Source: Azoarcus_F sp036734105
GTDB taxonomy: Bacteria > Pseudomonadota > Gammaproteobacteria > Burkholderiales > Rhodocyclaceae
Direction: 5' to 3'
DNA: 64,000 nucleotides
Assembly: GCA_036734105.1 (NCBI GenBank)
Contig: DAIMZH010000002.1
Span: forward strand, 1-64,000
Below, in pieces: positions 1 to 8,450 of the stretch (positions within the stretch are counted from its first letter, which is position 1; each line of letters opens with the position of its first letter). Made by a program: the position numbers and the translations under genes. The notes under the pieces were generated by a model. That model was given only the letters and a program-made list of their open reading frames with translations. It made no database searches and was not told the origin of the DNA.

Positions 1-16
1 TCATGAAAGCGTTATT

Positions 17-790
17 TCACCAATCTCTGGCATGCTGAGGTTTTTCGAGGCGCCCTTCAATGTCACGACGCGGAAACAACACCGCCTTGACATCCAGACG
101 GGTGGTGTCACCGGGCGTGGCAACAAATTCGTAGGCACCCGTCATGTCCTCGCCGTCGAGCAGGCCGTAGAAACGAACCGAGCTGTCACCCGGAGCCGGT
201 TGCTCCAGCCAGAACTCCACAAAGGAGGGAAAACGCTCGCCGCGCGGCAGACCGGTATCCACCGCCACACCACGCCCCGAGATGCCCCAGGCGTTGTCGC
301 GCCCGACACCACGAAAATAGCTGGCGCCCGCAAACACCATGAACTGATTCGGCTCGTGCTCACCGGTCAGCGGAAAGGTCAGCCTGAATCCCGCATAGCC
401 AAGGTCAGCAGGCACACGCTTTTCAAGTTCGGGGTCGCTGAAGCTGAAGTCTGTCTTGCGGAATGCCAGTGACTTGACCTCCTCACCCTCAATGACATTG
501 ATGCGCACCGGGTGGGTGTAGAAAAGACCAGTTGGAAAGAACATGACCTTGAAGCGGCTGTCCGCGTCCGACCACAGACTGCTCTCCGGTTTGAAGCGGA
601 TGCCCTGATATTGATCGTAGCTGAGCTCCCGCATGGCCCGGGGTATGGGTTCGGGTGGCTGATAATCGGTTTCGGCCAGCGTGCGGGCACGCTCGGCAAG
701 TGCATCAAGATCAAGAGCGAATGCAGCGCCATGGGAAATACAGGCGAGCGCAAGAGCGCCCGCGATAAGAGTGTCGCGTACGGTGGGCAT
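17..790 (-). CDS. opgG: Truncated glucan biosynthesis protein G (MdoG/OpgG-like)
   Basis: Periplasmic OpgG-family protein, a beta-sandwich protein needed to branch or export osmoregulated periplasmic glucans. I start it at the ATG at 790 because this gives a clean Sec signal peptide (MPTVRDTLIAG... ending AFA). The longer upstream reading has no signal-peptide character. Family motifs visible are SYDQYQGIRF, the FFPTGLFY block and GASYFRG. Family members are about 500 residues, but this reading frame stops after about 257. Its last dozen residues (GRLEKPQHARDW) do not resemble the conserved LGIAPLTSM block expected after RRDIE. Neither of the other frames restores that block, so this is not a simple frameshift. 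It is either a truncated gene or a rearrangement or assembly junction at the window edge. Confidence 0.75.
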   Translation of the reverse strand: MPTVRDTLIAGALALACISHGAAFALDLDALAERARTLAETDYQPPEPIPRAMRELSYDQYQGIRFKPESSLWSDADSRFKVMFFPTGLFYTHPVRINVIEGEEVKSLAFRKTDFSFSDPELEKRVPADLGYAGFRLTFPLTGEHEPNQFMVFAGASYFRGVGRDNAWGISGRGVAVDTGLPRGERFPSFVEFWLEQPAPGDSSVRFYGLLDGEDMTGAYEFVATPGDTTRLDVKAVLFPRRDIEGRLEKPQHARDW

Positions 791-1147
791 CTTCAGAAAG
801 TCAAAGGGGGTGTAGAGGGGGAAGGCGGACTTTGGGGAGTATTGGTCGATCAGACCTCTCGAACCGGCAACATCGCCTGCTTCGGCTTGATCGAGAACGC
901 GGCCACTTTCCACACCGAAAGAACAGTGTTCAGGGACAATGGGAGCGAAGCAGGGGGCGTCGAAGATGCTGCGAAATCGGGCTCGTAGAGCGCGTATCAT
1001 CTTCCTTCAGATCGGCTAAATCAAGCTCTCCGAAGAGTATTTTTTGGGTGTTTTTTGATTGCGGTTTGCTACGGAAACGACGGACCAGCAGATGACGCTG
1101 GCGCAGCCCGGGCAGTGCCGGATGGCCTCAAGAACAGCTTGCTGGTC
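791..1147. other. Intergenic region, no gene seen
   Basis: About 357 nt between opgG and the exonuclease gene, both on the minus strand. The short readings here lack ribosome sites and family resemblance. T-rich runs near 1038-1060 could be part of a terminator or promoter, but I see no convincing hairpin. Confidence 0.4.
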
Positions 1148-1894
1148 TCAGCCCCAAAGTTCCGACAAAGGTGTCTCCAGACTGAAGCGGTGCGCCACCT
1201 GAGCCTGCAACAGCTCGGCTGTGGACAACGCGTCGGTCAGGGCGTGATGCAGGCCGTAGCGCGGCAAACCATAGCGGCTGCGACTCGCACCCAGCCTGAT
1301 GGACACCTGCTGCCTGCGCCCGAAGAGACGGGCAAGCCAACCAGTGCGATCAGGGCGATGCAGGCGCGCCTCCAGCTCCATGGTATCGATGGTCGGAAAA
1401 CTGATTCCTTCGTTGATACGGGTCTTGAGCGCGTGTTCCAGAAACTGTCGCTCAATGGCCCGACAATGCACCACCATGACATGGCCAGCCATCATCGCCA
1501 GCACCTCGCCCAGCAAGGCATCAAGGTCCGGCGCGTCGGCGATCTGCGAGTGAGTGATGCCGTGAATCGTCACCGAGCTTTCGGTGAGTGGCACACGCGG
1601 CCGGATGATCCAGTGCCGCGATTGACTGGCACGAATCCTGTCAGTCGTCATTGGCACAAGTCCGATGCTGAGAATACCGTCACGCAAGGGGTCAAGCCCG
1701 GTGGTTTCGATATCCATAGCCATCAGCGGCACCGCCGACAGCGCGGTGTCGCCTGTCGGCACACCGGCAGCATAAAAGGCCTTGAGGCGCGGGTCGCAGG
1801 CTGCAGCGGCGAGCTCGGCAAAGCGTCCCGGCCAATCCATGCGCTGATGACCTTCAGGTGCGTTCTTCCTGTTGAGCGAGCCCAGATACAGCAT
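1148..1894 (-). CDS. DnaQ-like 3'-5' exonuclease (DEDDh family)
   Basis: Exonuclease-fold protein of 248 residues. The first acidic motif is DIETTGLDP (about residue 61), and the closing HALTDALSTAEL motif has the His and Asp of the DEDDh active site. The middle segment around HCRAIERQFL takes the place of the usual HNxxFD motif: Asp is not obvious there and Glu may serve. It is probably a stand-alone nuclease related to Pol III epsilon, not the replicative proofreader. It starts 8 nt after the DUF294/CBS gene, so the two are likely co-transcribed, an association common in proteobacteria. An internal ATG (codon 19, MDWPGRF) with an AAGGT upstream is an alternative start. Confidence 0.85.
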   Translation of the reverse strand: MLYLGSLNRKNAPEGHQRMDWPGRFAELAAAACDPRLKAFYAAGVPTGDTALSAVPLMAMDIETTGLDPLRDGILSIGLVPMTTDRIRASQSRHWIIRPRVPLTESSVTIHGITHSQIADAPDLDALLGEVLAMMAGHVMVVHCRAIERQFLEHALKTRINEGISFPTIDTMELEARLHRPDRTGWLARLFGRRQQVSIRLGASRSRYGLPRYGLHHALTDALSTAELLQAQVAHRFSLETPLSELWG

Positions 1895-1902
1895 ATGCGC
1901 GC

Positions 1903-3780
1903 TCAGTTTGCCCGACCGGGCTGGTAACGGTATTTCATGAACTTCTGCGCGTTTGACAGGATGAGAAAGGCGTCACGCAGGCTCTTGCGTTCAAACTCCG
2001 ACAGCTTGTCCGGCTGAATGCTGTTGTCAGGCTCTTCCCCGGCGGCCAGCGAGACAGCCTGATTGCGGATGCGCACGATGGAAATGAACTCCAGCGCATC
2101 CACCAGATCCTGGCCTCGACCAAGCGGCAGGATGCCAGCTTCGATGATGTCACGCAGACGCTCAAAGCTATTCATCGACGGCGAGCCAACCGCCAGCGCA
2201 TGCACCCGTACCAAGTCTGCCAATGGTGCAGTACCCCGGCGTTTCAGGTTGATGGCGCGGCTGTTACGGCCATCGCTTTCCACCACAAAGTCCTTGAAAA
2301 ACCCCAGCGGTGGGGTGCGCAACATGGCGTTGCGCGCCATGCAGGCCAGAAAACGCGGACTCGCCCTGGCCTTTTGCACTACCATTCGGCGCAAGCTGTC
2401 CGCCCATTCGGTCTGGCCCCAAACACCGTCCAGATCAAAGAAGATGTTGGCATTGAGCAGCGTCTCCGGCGTGGGCCGGTCTATCCACTGGGCAAAAGTG
2501 CGTTTCCAGCCCGACAAGCTCAATCGCCAGTGCGGATTGGACGCCATGATGCCGCCAGTGCAATAGCCGTAGCCACAGCGCGCCAGCCCGTCGCTGACAA
2601 AGGCCGCAAGCTCGGCAAAGTAGGCGTCGTGCTTTGCCGCTTCAAAGCGGTCATCGAGAATCAGCGCATTGTCCTGATCGGTGACGATAAGCTGTTCCTG
2701 GCGCGCCATCGAACCCAGCGCCAGAAAACAATAGGGCACAGGCGGTGGCCCCAGCCGCTCTTCGGCAAGTTCCAGCAGGCGTTGCTTGAAGCTGCGCCCG
2801 ATGGCCGCCATGGCCGAACCAATCATGCGCGAGTTCGCATCTTCGGTCACCATCCGGTTGAAGCAGGCATGCACATCAGGTAGCAGGCCGGCCAGCCCCT
2901 CGGCATCGCTCTGCCGGAATATGCTGCCCACCACGAACAGGCTGTTGCGGGATTCGTAATGAATGATATCCGACAGGGCAATCACCCCGATCGGGCGACG
3001 GTGGCGCATCACCGGCAGATGATGCACGTTGTATCGCAACATCAGCATCATCGCTTCAAAAACCAACTGGTTATGTTCCACGCTGACCAGTTCGCCAGTC
3101 ATCACCTCGGCTACGGGTGTGTCGTAACTCAAACCGGGCGAAATCAGGCGATTACGCAGATCACGGTCGGTCAGAATACCGGCAAGCAGCGACAGATCGC
3201 CCTGTGCACCTTGCTCATCAATGATCAATATGGAAGAAACACCCTCATCGGTCATGCGCTTTGCCGCCTCCCGCGCGCTGGCCTTCACATCAAGCAACAC
3301 GGCTTCGCGATTGACCAGCACCTCAACCGTCGCAGACATCAACTGGTTGGCATCTTCCTTGCGCGAAACGACATGACGCAGCCGGGTACGGTCCTCAATC
3401 TCAACGATATCGGCAAAGCCTTCATCATTTTCAAATACCTCGGGAAACACCGCCTCTGGCACCAGATACAAGAGGGTGTCTTCGATTGCCACCGCAGGAA
3501 AGCGCACACGCTTGTTGCGTAACAGGCCAAACTCGCCAAAGTATCCACCCTCAGTGAGCCGATTGTAGAGTGTGCCATTACGACGCTGCACCTCCACCGC
3601 GCCGCTGCGGACAATGAACCACCATTGAGCTTCGTCGCCGAATTCGATGATCCGGGTGTCCGCCTTGCAGTAGCGCACATCGACTGACGTGGCGAGTCTG
3701 TGCAGCATCTCCTCGGCCAAGCCCTCGAAAGGCGGCCTGCTGCGCAGAAACTCAAGTATTTCGAGTTGTTCGTCCTGCAT
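1903..3780 (-). CDS. cNMP-binding / CBS-pair / DUF294 nucleotidyltransferase-like protein
   Basis: Cytoplasmic signalling protein of 625 residues with four recognisable parts: a cyclic-nucleotide-binding domain (about 15-125), two CBS motifs (about 150-280), a DUF294 GlnD-like nucleotidyltransferase domain (about 310-450) with GSMARQEQ and DQDNALI, and a C-terminal DUF294_C region. The nucleotidyltransferase motif keeps the GS...D-x-D layout. The family is presumed to sense adenine nucleotides or cNMP and act on an unknown target. It is followed within 8 nt by the exonuclease gene. No regulatory site was recognised. Confidence 0.9.
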   Translation of the reverse strand: MQDEQLEILEFLRSRPPFEGLAEEMLHRLATSVDVRYCKADTRIIEFGDEAQWWFIVRSGAVEVQRRNGTLYNRLTEGGYFGEFGLLRNKRVRFPAVAIEDTLLYLVPEAVFPEVFENDEGFADIVEIEDRTRLRHVVSRKEDANQLMSATVEVLVNREAVLLDVKASAREAAKRMTDEGVSSILIIDEQGAQGDLSLLAGILTDRDLRNRLISPGLSYDTPVAEVMTGELVSVEHNQLVFEAMMLMLRYNVHHLPVMRHRRPIGVIALSDIIHYESRNSLFVVGSIFRQSDAEGLAGLLPDVHACFNRMVTEDANSRMIGSAMAAIGRSFKQRLLELAEERLGPPPVPYCFLALGSMARQEQLIVTDQDNALILDDRFEAAKHDAYFAELAAFVSDGLARCGYGYCTGGIMASNPHWRLSLSGWKRTFAQWIDRPTPETLLNANIFFDLDGVWGQTEWADSLRRMVVQKARASPRFLACMARNAMLRTPPLGFFKDFVVESDGRNSRAINLKRRGTAPLADLVRVHALAVGSPSMNSFERLRDIIEAGILPLGRGQDLVDALEFISIVRIRNQAVSLAAGEEPDNSIQPDKLSEFERKSLRDAFLILSNAQKFMKYRYQPGRAN

Positions 3781-3913
3781 GTTGATGAACCCCCGGGTGG
3801 AACCGGCTTCATGTGCGCATGGGCAAGCCCAGGATATGCTGTCAACCCAGCCGGTTCAGAATCACACAAAGCGGCGAAGCACCTGACGCCCCCCCGCTTT
3901 GCGCAAAGCATGC

Positions 3914-5545
3914 TCAGTTGCCGCGTGGCTCGCTCCTGAGCCCCATCACCACCGCCACGGTAGACATCAGCAGCACGATGGTGAAGGGCAGACCGGTGGA
4001 CACTGCCATGGCCTGCAGCGCAACCAGGCCACCACCAAGGATCAGCGCGATCGCCACCAGGCCTTCGAAGGTCACCCAGAACACCCGTTGCGGTGTCGGC
4101 GTGTGCACCTTGCCGCCAGAGGCGATGACATCAATCACCAGCGAACCAGAGTCGGACGAGGTGACGAAGAAGATGATAACCAGCACGATGGCAATGAACG
4201 AAGTGATCTGTGCCAGCGGCATCACGTCGAGCATGGAGAACAACTGCAGTGGCAGCGCGGCCTCAACCGCACCAGTGTAGTTGTCGCGCACCACCTGTGC
4301 GATGGCGGTTTCGCCAAACACCGTCATCCACAACACGCAGGCCAGCGACGGAATGATGAGCACCGAGACGATGAACTCGCGCACGCTGCGGCCACGCGAG
4401 ACCCGCGCGATGAACATGCCAACAAAGGGTGACCACGAGATCCACCAGGCCCAGTAGAAGGCGGTCCAGCCTGCGGCAAAGTTGCCATCTTCACGCCCAA
4501 CCGGGTTGGACAAGGCCGGCAGGTTCTGCATGTAGGCGGCCAGGTTGTTGAAGAAGCCGGTGACCATGGCCAGTGTCGGGCCGACGATGATGACAAAGAG
4601 CATCAGCACCACTGCCAGCGTCATGTTGATTTCGGACAGTCGTTTGACCCCGGCCTCAAGCCCGGCAAGCACCGACACCAGCGCAATCATGGTAATCCCG
4701 ATGACCAGCACCACCTGGGTTGTGGTGCCTTCGGGCACCCCAAACAGGTAGTTCAGGCCGGCAGCAGCCTGTGACGCCCCAAGACCAAGCGAAGTGGCCA
4801 GTCCGAACAGCGTCGCAAATACCGCGAGAATATCAATGATGTGACCTGGCCAGCCCCACACACGCTCACCGAGCAGCGGGTAGAACACCGAGCGGATGGT
4901 CAGCGGCAGGCCCTTGTTGAACGAGAACAAGGCCAGCCCGAGCGCAAGGATGGCGTAGATCGCCCACGGATGCAGAGCCCAGTGAAAGATGGTCGCGGCC
5001 ATGCCAAGACGCAGCGCGGCTTCAGTGTCGCCAGCGGCTGCACCCAGCGGCGCCCAGTCGGTGCGCACGCCGCCTTCCATGGCCGTGCCGCCCAGCGCGC
5101 TGTTGAAATGCGACAAGGGTTCGGACACGCCGAAGAACATCAGGCCAATGCCCATGCCTGCGGCAAACAGCATAGAGAACCAGCCCAGATAGGAGTAATC
5201 CGGCGTGGCCTCGGTGCCACCCAGTCTGACCTTTCCGAGCGGAGAGACAGCGATCGCCAGACATACGACCACAAACACATTGCCAGCCGCCAGGAAAAAC
5301 CAGTCGAGGTTGGTGGTGATCCAGCCGCGCAAGTCGCCAAACAGCGGCTCCACCTGATTTTGAAAAATGATGGTCAGCAGGACAAACGCAATCACTGTCA
5401 GACCGGAGATTGCAAACACCCGGTTGTGAATGTCCAGCCCGAAGGGGCCGACATTGACCACTACGTTGTCCTGCCCGACCTGATAGTCGGTATCAATCGG
5501 CGTGACGTCCCCGTCAGGGGTCATCAAGTCCTTGTTTTCAGTCAT
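3914..5545 (-). CDS. BCCT-family betaine/choline/carnitine transporter
   Basis: Inner-membrane secondary transporter of 543 residues with about 12 hydrophobic segments. Family blocks include GMGIGLMFFGVSEPL near TM3 and the Trp-rich TM8 segment WAWWISWSPFVGMF followed by IARVSRGR, which mark BCCT carriers of quaternary amines. I use the ATG at 5545 (MTENKDLM), which has an AAGGGAA site upstream. A longer reading to 5635 has a Cys-rich, implausible N-terminus. The C-terminal tail is short, so osmosensing of the BetP type is not evident. It is divergent from the split sensor kinase, which could respond to the same compound (inference). The exact substrate cannot be read from sequence. Confidence 0.9.
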   Translation of the reverse strand: MTENKDLMTPDGDVTPIDTDYQVGQDNVVVNVGPFGLDIHNRVFAISGLTVIAFVLLTIIFQNQVEPLFGDLRGWITTNLDWFFLAAGNVFVVVCLAIAVSPLGKVRLGGTEATPDYSYLGWFSMLFAAGMGIGLMFFGVSEPLSHFNSALGGTAMEGGVRTDWAPLGAAAGDTEAALRLGMAATIFHWALHPWAIYAILALGLALFSFNKGLPLTIRSVFYPLLGERVWGWPGHIIDILAVFATLFGLATSLGLGASQAAAGLNYLFGVPEGTTTQVVLVIGITMIALVSVLAGLEAGVKRLSEINMTLAVVLMLFVIIVGPTLAMVTGFFNNLAAYMQNLPALSNPVGREDGNFAAGWTAFYWAWWISWSPFVGMFIARVSRGRSVREFIVSVLIIPSLACVLWMTVFGETAIAQVVRDNYTGAVEAALPLQLFSMLDVMPLAQITSFIAIVLVIIFFVTSSDSGSLVIDVIASGGKVHTPTPQRVFWVTFEGLVAIALILGGGLVALQAMAVSTGLPFTIVLLMSTVAVVMGLRSEPRGN

Positions 5546-5852
5546 ACCTGTTCCCTTATCGCGTGAAAAACACGAGCACGGACACGCCTGGTATGACACG
5601 CCAGCGATCGGCTGGGTCGATCCGCCAGTAAGCAAATCGCTCTTTCAGGGTAGCACACAGGGAGTGCTGTGCCCTTTTTCACCAAAACGGAGAGGCAAGG
5701 CTGCAAAGCAGCACAAGGCCGACTGCATGGCGATCCAGGCAGACCGACAGACGCGCAAATCGGTGAGATTCGTTGATCTGGCCGACCGAATTTCACCGTG
5801 ACAAAGCGCACGGGTCAAAAATGCCTTGCTTGCTATCATCCGCGGGGGAACA
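5546..5852. other. Divergent promoter region
   Basis: This 307-nt gap separates the BCCT gene (leftward) from the sensor-kinase locus (rightward), so both promoters should lie here. I found no strong palindrome or riboswitch-like fold by eye, and the short overlapping readings have no family resemblance. Confidence 0.4.
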
Positions 5853-6950
5853 ATGATTGCCAATTTCCCATGCCTCCACTTCCGGACCCTGCCCATGTCG
5901 GATCAAGCGCCTGCATTCAACCTCGGCATCCGGGGGAAGCTGATCATAATTTTCATCCTGATCAAGGTGCTGCCACTGCTGCTGCTGGCGTGGTACGCGT
6001 GGCACTCTGCCCAGAAGCTGGGCCACGATGTCGCCATGGAGGCATCGGCAATGGCCGACAACATGTTCGACACTGTGCGTCTGGTCGGCGATACCGTCAC
6101 TCAGGATGCCATTGAGGCATTGGACGAGCGCTCGCGCGAGGCGATTGAGGCACTCACCACCGAAACCGCGCGTCAGGTGGCCAATTTTCTGTACGAACGC
6201 GACGCCGACATCCGCTATGCCGCCATACTGCAGCCTGATCAGGCTACCTATCGAAACTTTGTCACGCATCAGCGACGCGATGTCTATATGCATGGCGAGT
6301 TCCGTCTTGCCGATGACGGCTCTGGATGGGTGCCCGTCGATGAAGTAAACCGCGAAGCCACCGTGACCCGGCACATCTCCGAATACAACGCCAACAGCTT
6401 TCATGCCCGCGCGCCAGAATATCTTGGCGAGCGCGAGAGCCGACCGCTCTTTCACGAGATCACCTTTGTCGGACTTGACGGCAAAGAGCAGATCAAGGTC
6501 ACCACGTCCGATCTGATGAACCCGGCGCTAGGCGATGTCAGCGACCGCAGCCAGACCTTCGTCAAGGCGGAAACCTACTGGGAAGACCTGCGCAAACTGG
6601 CGCCGGGCGACATTTATGTTTCGGACGTCATTGGTGCCTATGTCCCCAGTTTTATCGTCGGGCCATACACACCGGCCGCAACCGAAAAGGCAGGCATTGC
6701 CTTTGAGCCGGAACAATCCGCCTATGCCGGCACCGAAAACCCGCTGGGTCAGCGTTTTCGCGGTATTGTCCGCTGGGCCACGCCAGTCACCCGTGACGGC
6801 GAGATCATAGGCTACGTCACACTGGCACTCGACCACGACCATATTCGTCAGTTTACGGACCGGCTGATGCCCACCGACAAGCGTTACACCCCTATCATCG
6901 ATGCCATAGAGGGCAACTATGCCTTCATGTGGGACCACAAAGGGCGCTAG
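5853..6950 (+). CDS. Sensor histidine kinase, N-terminal sensory half (interrupted by amber codon)
   Basis: This encodes the membrane anchor (IIIFILIKVLPLLLLAW) and a long periplasmic Cache-like sensory region of a histidine kinase. I choose the ATG at 5853 because GGGGGAAC lies just upstream; an ATG at 5895 (MSDQAPAF) is the alternative. The frame ends at TAG 6948-6950 after WDHKGR. The very next codons in the same frame read IVHPRDYF and continue into the second Cache part, HAMP and kinase domains, so one base change has split a single gene. This half alone has no kinase domain. It may be a pseudogene, a site of stop readthrough, or a sequencing error. Confidence 0.8.
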   Translation: MIANFPCLHFRTLPMSDQAPAFNLGIRGKLIIIFILIKVLPLLLLAWYAWHSAQKLGHDVAMEASAMADNMFDTVRLVGDTVTQDAIEALDERSREAIEALTTETARQVANFLYERDADIRYAAILQPDQATYRNFVTHQRRDVYMHGEFRLADDGSGWVPVDEVNREATVTRHISEYNANSFHARAPEYLGERESRPLFHEITFVGLDGKEQIKVTTSDLMNPALGDVSDRSQTFVKAETYWEDLRKLAPGDIYVSDVIGAYVPSFIVGPYTPAATEKAGIAFEPEQSAYAGTENPLGQRFRGIVRWATPVTRDGEIIGYVTLALDHDHIRQFTDRLMPTDKRYTPIIDAIEGNYAFMWDHKGR

Positions 6951-7019
6951 ATCGTCCATCCGCGCGACTATTTCATTGCCGGATACAACCCCGCAACCGG
7001 CTGGCCGGTTCCCCCGTGG

Positions 7020-8450
7020 ATGGATCAGGAGCTCTACGAGGAATGGCAGGCGAGCGGACAGCAAGCACATGTTTTTCTTGAAACCGTAGAGCCTTTTCGC
7101 GACCAAAGCCTCGAACGCAAGCCCGCGCTGGCACAACGCAAAAACGGCATCACCCCGCTGGACTGCCGATACCTCAACTTCTCGCCGCAATGCGAGGGCT
7201 GGACGGCACTCACCGAACACGGCGGCTCAGGCTCTTTTCTGATCTACTTCAGTGGCCTGTGGAAGCTCACCACTGCAGCCGCCATCCCCTATTACACCGG
7301 GCAATATGCCGACAAGGGCACTGGTTTCGGATTTGTCACCATTGGTGCCAACGTTGATGACTTTCACCGGGCCGCCACCGAATCCGGGGCGCGCATCTCC
7401 CGTCTCATTGACGAGCGCAAGGCCGAATTCGACGAGCAGCGTCGCAGCATGCTCGATAGCATCAATCGCGACCTGACCAGCACCGCCGTAGGATTGAGCG
7501 CCTCTACGCTGGTCATGACCTTCGCAGTGATCATCATCGCCATCATGATGGCCAACGCGCTGACTGCGCGCATCACCCGCATCATCAGTGGCATCCGGCG
7601 TTTCGAGAACGGCGACCTCGACCACAGGCTGGAGGTCAAGTCAGCCGACGAGATGGGCGACCTGGCCCGTTCGCTCAACACGATGGCCGATGGCGTGGCC
7701 GAATCCTTCAAGCGCCTGGACGAAGCACGGTTGAGTGCCGAGCAAGCCAACCGCGCCAAATCAGACTTCCTGTCGACCGTGTCGCACGAACTGCGCACAC
7801 CGCTCAATGGGATTCTGGGCTTTGCCGAATTACTCGAACTGGAGGCTGGTACGGCCGAACAGGCTGACTATGCCAAAACCATTCACGATAGTGGTCAGCA
7901 CTTGCTGAATCTGGTCAACGACCTGCTTGACCTTTCGCGTATTGAAGCCGGGCGTATGGAGTTGAGCATCTCTGAAGTATCACTGCGACCCATGCTGGAG
8001 AAATTGCGCGACCTGCACTCCGTGCACGCCGCGCAAAAGGGACTGAAGCTGGCCTGCTCGATTGCCGACGATGTGCCAGACTCCTTGACCACCGATATCA
8101 CCCGGGTGCGCCAGATTATCAACAATCTTCTGAATAACGCGGTCAAGTTCACCAACAGCGGCGAAATCGCCCTGCGCGTTGAAAGGCAACAGCACGGTGT
8201 GCTGTTTCAAGTGCGCGACACCGGTTGCGGCATTGCGCCAGAACATCAGTCGCTGGTGTTCGAAAAGTTTCGCCAGGTGGAACAGTTTGAGGCCCGTAAT
8301 CAGGGTGGCACAGGTCTCGGTCTGGCGCTGGCCAGCCTCTTTGCCGACATGCTCGGTGGCACATTGACGCTTGAGTCTGTGCCCGGCAACGGGTCCACTT
8401 TCAGCTTATGGCTGCCGACTCAATCGCCAGCGACCGGAGACAGGCGATGA
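7020..8450 (+). CDS. Sensor histidine kinase, C-terminal kinase half of the split gene
   Basis: Continuation of the gene interrupted at 6948-6950. It carries the end of the sensory region, a transmembrane segment (LVMTFAVIIIAIMMANAL, about 160-180), a HAMP linker, a HisKA dimerisation helix with phospho-acceptor His (SHELRTPLNG) and a HATPase_c domain with NNLLNNAVKF, DTGCGI and GGTGLGLAL boxes. No ribosome site precedes the ATG at 7020, so independent translation looks unlikely. It probably needs readthrough or an intact allele. Its stop overlaps the start of the hybrid kinase (ATGA), which points to a signalling operon. In-frame coding resumes at 6951. Confidence 0.85.
   Translation: MDQELYEEWQASGQQAHVFLETVEPFRDQSLERKPALAQRKNGITPLDCRYLNFSPQCEGWTALTEHGGSGSFLIYFSGLWKLTTAAAIPYYTGQYADKGTGFGFVTIGANVDDFHRAATESGARISRLIDERKAEFDEQRRSMLDSINRDLTSTAVGLSASTLVMTFAVIIIAIMMANALTARITRIISGIRRFENGDLDHRLEVKSADEMGDLARSLNTMADGVAESFKRLDEARLSAEQANRAKSDFLSTVSHELRTPLNGILGFAELLELEAGTAEQADYAKTIHDSGQHLLNLVNDLLDLSRIEAGRMELSISEVSLRPMLEKLRDLHSVHAAQKGLKLACSIADDVPDSLTTDITRVRQIINNLLNNAVKFTNSGEIALRVERQQHGVLFQVRDTGCGIAPEHQSLVFEKFRQVEQFEARNQGGTGLGLALASLFADMLGGTLTLESVPGNGSTFSLWLPTQSPATGDRR

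Noticed and set aside
3813..4432. Plus-strand frames at the end of the BCCT gene
   Set aside because: Mostly antisense to the transporter, with no family similarity.
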